Assembly (NCBI GenBank): GCA_900755985.1
Contig: CAAEIL010000066.1
Span: 1-8,048 of the forward strand
Origin: Bacteroidales bacterium
GTDB taxonomy: Bacteria; Bacteroidota; Bacteroidia; Bacteroidales; Muribaculaceae
Direction: 5' to 3'
DNA: 8,048 nt
The position numbers were made by a program, and so were the translations under genes. The notes under the pieces are model-generated. The model was not told the DNA's origin. It saw nothing but the letters and a program-made list of their open reading frames with translations, and did not search any database. This document shows positions 6,477 through 8,048 of this stretch, piece by piece; positions within the stretch are counted from its first letter, which is position 1, and every line of letters begins with the position of its first letter.

Positions 6477-6959
6477 TCAGTCGGGATATACGGTGTGGGC
6501 CTTGTCCAGGCAGTGCAGCGTGCAGTCGGCGAAGCGCCGTGCCGCGCGGTGCGCGCCCTCAAGGTCGTTGAAGCTGTAGTTGCCGCAGTCGCGGGGCGTC
6601 GCGCCGGGGATGTCGCCCTCGAAGCCGGCAATCCACCCGAACATCTCGGCCAGCGCCGGGGCTATGTCCTGCGGCTCGTACTGTCCGCTGACTATGTAAT
6701 AGTTGCCGGTGCAGCAGCCCATAGGTCCCCAGTAGACGGTGCGCGGGCCCCACACGGGGTGGTTGCGCAGCCATGTGGCGGCAAGGTGCTCGATGGTATG
6801 GAGTACGCGGGGGTCGAGAGCCGGCTCGCGGTTGGGAGCGGTCATGCGTATGTCGAAGGTGGTGAGTACATCGCCTGAAGGCGTTGTGTCGCGTCGCGAC
6901 ACGTATATGCCCGGTTCGAGGACAAGGTGGTTGATGGTGAACGAAGCTATCTTTTTCAT
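6477..6959 (-). CDS. luxS: S-ribosylhomocysteine lyase LuxS
   Basis: LuxS is a cytosolic metal-dependent dimer. It cleaves S-ribosylhomocysteine to homocysteine and 4,5-dihydroxy-2,3-pentanedione, the precursor of autoinducer AI-2. The product is 160 residues, the usual length. The metal ligands are visible as HTIEHL (His54, Glu57, His58) and the Cys of DCGNYSF (Cys125). The catalytic loop is GPMGCCTGNY (78-87), with Cys82 at the catalytic position and Glu57 as the general acid/base. Cys83 stands where E. coli LuxS has Arg. Conserved FTINH (7-11) and FDIR (35-38) support the family. It lies 38 bp downstream of mtnN, which makes its substrate, and 2 bp upstream of the AlbA_2 gene. No separate promoter box was seen, so transcription from the mtnN promoter is expected. 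No Shine-Dalgarno sequence precedes the ATG. Confidence 0.97.
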   Translation of the reverse strand: MKKIASFTINHLVLEPGIYVSRRDTTPSGDVLTTFDIRMTAPNREPALDPRVLHTIEHLAATWLRNHPVWGPRTVYWGPMGCCTGNYYIVSGQYEPQDIAPALAEMFGWIAGFEGDIPGATPRDCGNYSFNDLEGAHRAARRFADCTLHCLDKAHTVYPD

Positions 6960-6997
6960 GATGATACAGCTTGTCTTGTTATGAGAGGACGGAGGGC

Positions 6998-7678
6998 TCA
7001 GACAGAGGCCACGATACGCGACATCACGGCGAAAGTATGCTCAGGGGCATCGGTCCAGAAATTTTCGTACTGCGAGATGTTGTCGGCGGCCCCGGGAGTG
7101 TCGCTGATGACACGAATGGCGACGAAAGGCACGTTTTTGAGGTGGCATATCTGGGCAATGGCCGCCGACTCCATGTCGACGGCGATGGCGTCTGGATACA
7201 GATTGAGTATGCGGTCGATGTCCTGCGTGCGCGACACAAAGATGTCGCCCGAGGCAATGAGTCCGGTGCGCACCTGCGCGTCCAGACCCATGTCGGCGAG
7301 CATAGCCGGAGTTATTGCGCCAGCAAAGCGCGGGGGACAGCCTGCGGCCTGTCCCTCGACAGTGCCGGGTCCGCACCATACATCGTGGTAGGCCACTTCG
7401 GAGGCAACCACGACATCGAGTATCGATGCGCCGTGGCCAGTGCCTCCGGCAACGCCTGTGTTGACGACAAGCGCCGGATGAAAGTTTTCGATGAGCGTCA
7501 GCGCGCCCACGGCGGCGTTGACCTTGCCTATGCCGCACTTCATGGCCGTGACCTCGTGTGCGCCTATGCGTCCGGTGTAGAACTCTGTGTCGTTGACCGT
7601 TGTCCGCGACGTATGCCCCATCTTGGGCAGAAGCAGCGACAGCTCCTTGTCCATCGCTACGATGATTCCGATATTCAT
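6998..7678 (-). CDS. mtnN: 5'-methylthioadenosine/S-adenosylhomocysteine nucleosidase (MTAN, Pfs)
   Basis: MtnN hydrolyses the N-glycosidic bond of S-adenosylhomocysteine and methylthioadenosine, giving adenine plus S-ribosylhomocysteine or methylthioribose in the cytosol. This removes the product inhibitor of methyltransferases and feeds LuxS. From the ATG at 7676-7678 the product is 226 residues, close to E. coli MtnN (232). Family features are the start MNIGIIVAMDKELSLL with catalytic Glu12, GIGKVNAA (49-56), NTGVAGG (73-79), VDMESAA (167-173) with Met169-Glu170 at the ribose, and RVISDTPG (189-196) with catalytic Asp193. An in-frame ATG at 7711 would add 11 non-family residues and lies in a leader hairpin, so it is not preferred. 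The gene opens the operon with luxS and the AlbA_2 gene and diverges from the rsmI-like gene. The stop is TGA. Confidence 0.96.
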   Translation of the reverse strand: MNIGIIVAMDKELSLLLPKMGHTSRTTVNDTEFYTGRIGAHEVTAMKCGIGKVNAAVGALTLIENFHPALVVNTGVAGGTGHGASILDVVVASEVAYHDVWCGPGTVEGQAAGCPPRFAGAITPAMLADMGLDAQVRTGLIASGDIFVSRTQDIDRILNLYPDAIAVDMESAAIAQICHLKNVPFVAIRVISDTPGAADNISQYENFWTDAPEHTFAVMSRIVASV

Positions 7679-7697
7679 ATGGCCGTAAGTGAATTTC

Positions 7698-7730
7698 CGA
7701 GCCGTCGGCATGCAGCGCCGCAGTGGCTCG
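7698..7730 (-). other. Stem-loop in the mtnN 5' leader
   Basis: CGAGCC (7698-7703) pairs with GGCTCG (7725-7730), and inside it CGGC (7706-7709) pairs with GCCG (7717-7720) around a 7-nt loop, leaving an asymmetric internal loop (2 nt against 4 nt). It lies wholly within the predicted leader of about 60 nt, 19 nt before the mtnN ATG. I could not match it to a riboswitch family I know (SAH, SAM-II, SAM-V), so a regulatory role is only a possibility. Confidence 0.45.
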
Positions 7731-7742
7731 CAGTTGCTTTTG

Positions 7743-7750
7743 CAAAGGTA
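7743..7750 (-). promoter_or_regulatory. Promoter -7 box for the mtnN-luxS-AlbA_2 operon
   Basis: TACCTTTG on the minus strand matches TAnnTTTG exactly. The transcription start would fall near 7738, giving a leader of about 60 nt. No TTG -33 element lies at the usual spacing. The region where it would sit is inside the divergent promoter of the rsmI-like gene. Confidence 0.6.
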
Positions 7751-7760
7751 GGAAATTTGC

Positions 7761-7791
7761 TTGGGAAGTCAGCGGAAAATTTGTAATTTTG
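7761..7791 (+). promoter_or_regulatory. Divergent promoter for the rsmI-like gene
   Basis: TTG (-33, 7761-7763), a 20-bp spacer and TAATTTTG (-7, 7784-7791) form a near-ideal Bacteroidota promoter on the plus strand, with the same spacing as the glycosyltransferase promoter. The expected transcription start (about 7795-7798) coincides with the GTG start codon at 7796, suggesting a leaderless mRNA. Confidence 0.7.
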
Positions 7792-7795
7792 CAAT

Positions 7796-8048
7796 GTGAA
7801 ACCAAACGACGAAAATACCTGCCGCATCGCTGCCGACGCCTCAACGACCTGCACACCGGCGCTTTATCTGCTGCCCAGCCTCATGTCGGACAGCGAACCG
7901 GGCCGCTCGTTGCCTGCCTACAACTTGGCGCTGATATCGCGACTTAAGTATTTCGTGGTCGAAAACCTGCGCTCGGCGCGACGATTCGTTCGCCGCTGCG
8001 ACCCGAGCATAGACATCGACTAGCTGCACTATGTCGAGCCTAGCGCAC
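7796..8048 (+). pseudogene. RsmI-like SAM-dependent methyltransferase, 5' part, interrupted by an in-frame TAG
   Basis: The segment ALYLLPSLMSDSE, LPAYN and FVVENLRSARRF (residues 22-64) matches my recollection of the N-terminus of the Bacteroidota RsmI-type (YraL) tetrapyrrole-methylase-fold protein. RsmI 2'-O-methylates C1402 of 16S rRNA using SAM. The family is normally about 220-240 residues. Here, after residue 75 (IDID), codon 8021-8023 is TAG, yet the same frame continues LHYVEPSAH to the window edge, which still looks like the family (hydrophobic strand, then His). A single GAG-to-TAG or CAG-to-TAG change would explain it. The only start available is GTG at 7796, because the nearby ATG at 7794 is followed directly by TGA. 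That start gives about 20 extra residues before the conserved LYLLP. It could be a true pseudogene, a 75-residue fragment, or a sequence error near a contig end. The RsmI assignment is fairly confident; the cause of the stop is not. Confidence 0.65.

Noticed and set aside
5771..6631. A 286-residue minus-strand frame overlapping luxS and the AlbA_2 gene
   Set aside because: It is Arg/Pro/Ala-rich and spans two convincing genes in another frame.
6971..7786. A 271-residue plus-strand frame opposite mtnN, and a minus frame of similar size at 7041-7856
   Set aside because: Both overlap mtnN, whose catalytic residues are all present. The minus frame also crosses both divergent promoters.

Overview
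The window looks like chromosomal DNA from a Bacteroidota (Bacteroidales) bacterium. Genes start without clear Shine-Dalgarno sequences. Perfect Bacteroidota -7 boxes (TAnnTTTG) lie just upstream of five genes. The PurB, RsmI-like and AlbA_2 proteins resemble Bacteroidales versions. The high G+C of the coding DNA would suit a gut Muribaculaceae-type lineage, but that finer placement is inference. Seven genes lie on the minus strand and one interrupted gene lies on the plus strand at the right edge. No rRNA, tRNA, CRISPR array, insertion sequence or phage gene was seen, and no gene-free stretch exceeds about 210 bases.

Left part (1-3653), read right to left on the minus strand: an 11-helix sodium-coupled transporter of the NSS/SNF family (2087-3445), then adenylosuccinate lyase purB (605-1951), then a small secreted protein (72-506). 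The transporter and purB each have their own -7 box. The small secreted gene has none visible and may be read through from purB. A two-copy 17-bp tandem repeat sits at the left edge.

Middle (3654-5790): one long gene for a protein with two GT2 glycosyltransferase domains. The second domain lacks the usual DxD motif. The gene has the best-formed promoter on the minus strand (TTG, 20 bp, TATCTTTG), placed so close to the start codon that the mRNA should be almost leaderless. Helically spaced TGTA repeats lie upstream of this promoter.

Right part (5791-8048): a compact operon mtnN(pfs)-luxS-AlbA_2/wHTH. MtnN cleaves S-adenosylhomocysteine to S-ribosylhomocysteine, and LuxS converts that to homocysteine and the AI-2 precursor, so the first two genes are consecutive steps of the activated methyl cycle. 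The third gene starts 2 bp after the luxS stop and encodes a Schlafen-type AlbA_2 domain plus a probable winged helix, so it is a candidate regulator tied to this pathway. Divergent from mtnN is an RsmI-like SAM-dependent rRNA methyltransferase, a producer of the MtnN substrate. Its frame is broken by an amber codon near residue 76, and similarity appears to continue past the stop to the window edge. This may be a pseudogene, or a sequence error if the window ends at a contig end.

Most of the window is conserved housekeeping. The points most worth following are the AlbA_2 regulator in the methyl-cycle operon, the interrupted rsmI with an apparently leaderless GTG start, and the tandem glycosyltransferase with its upstream repeat array.
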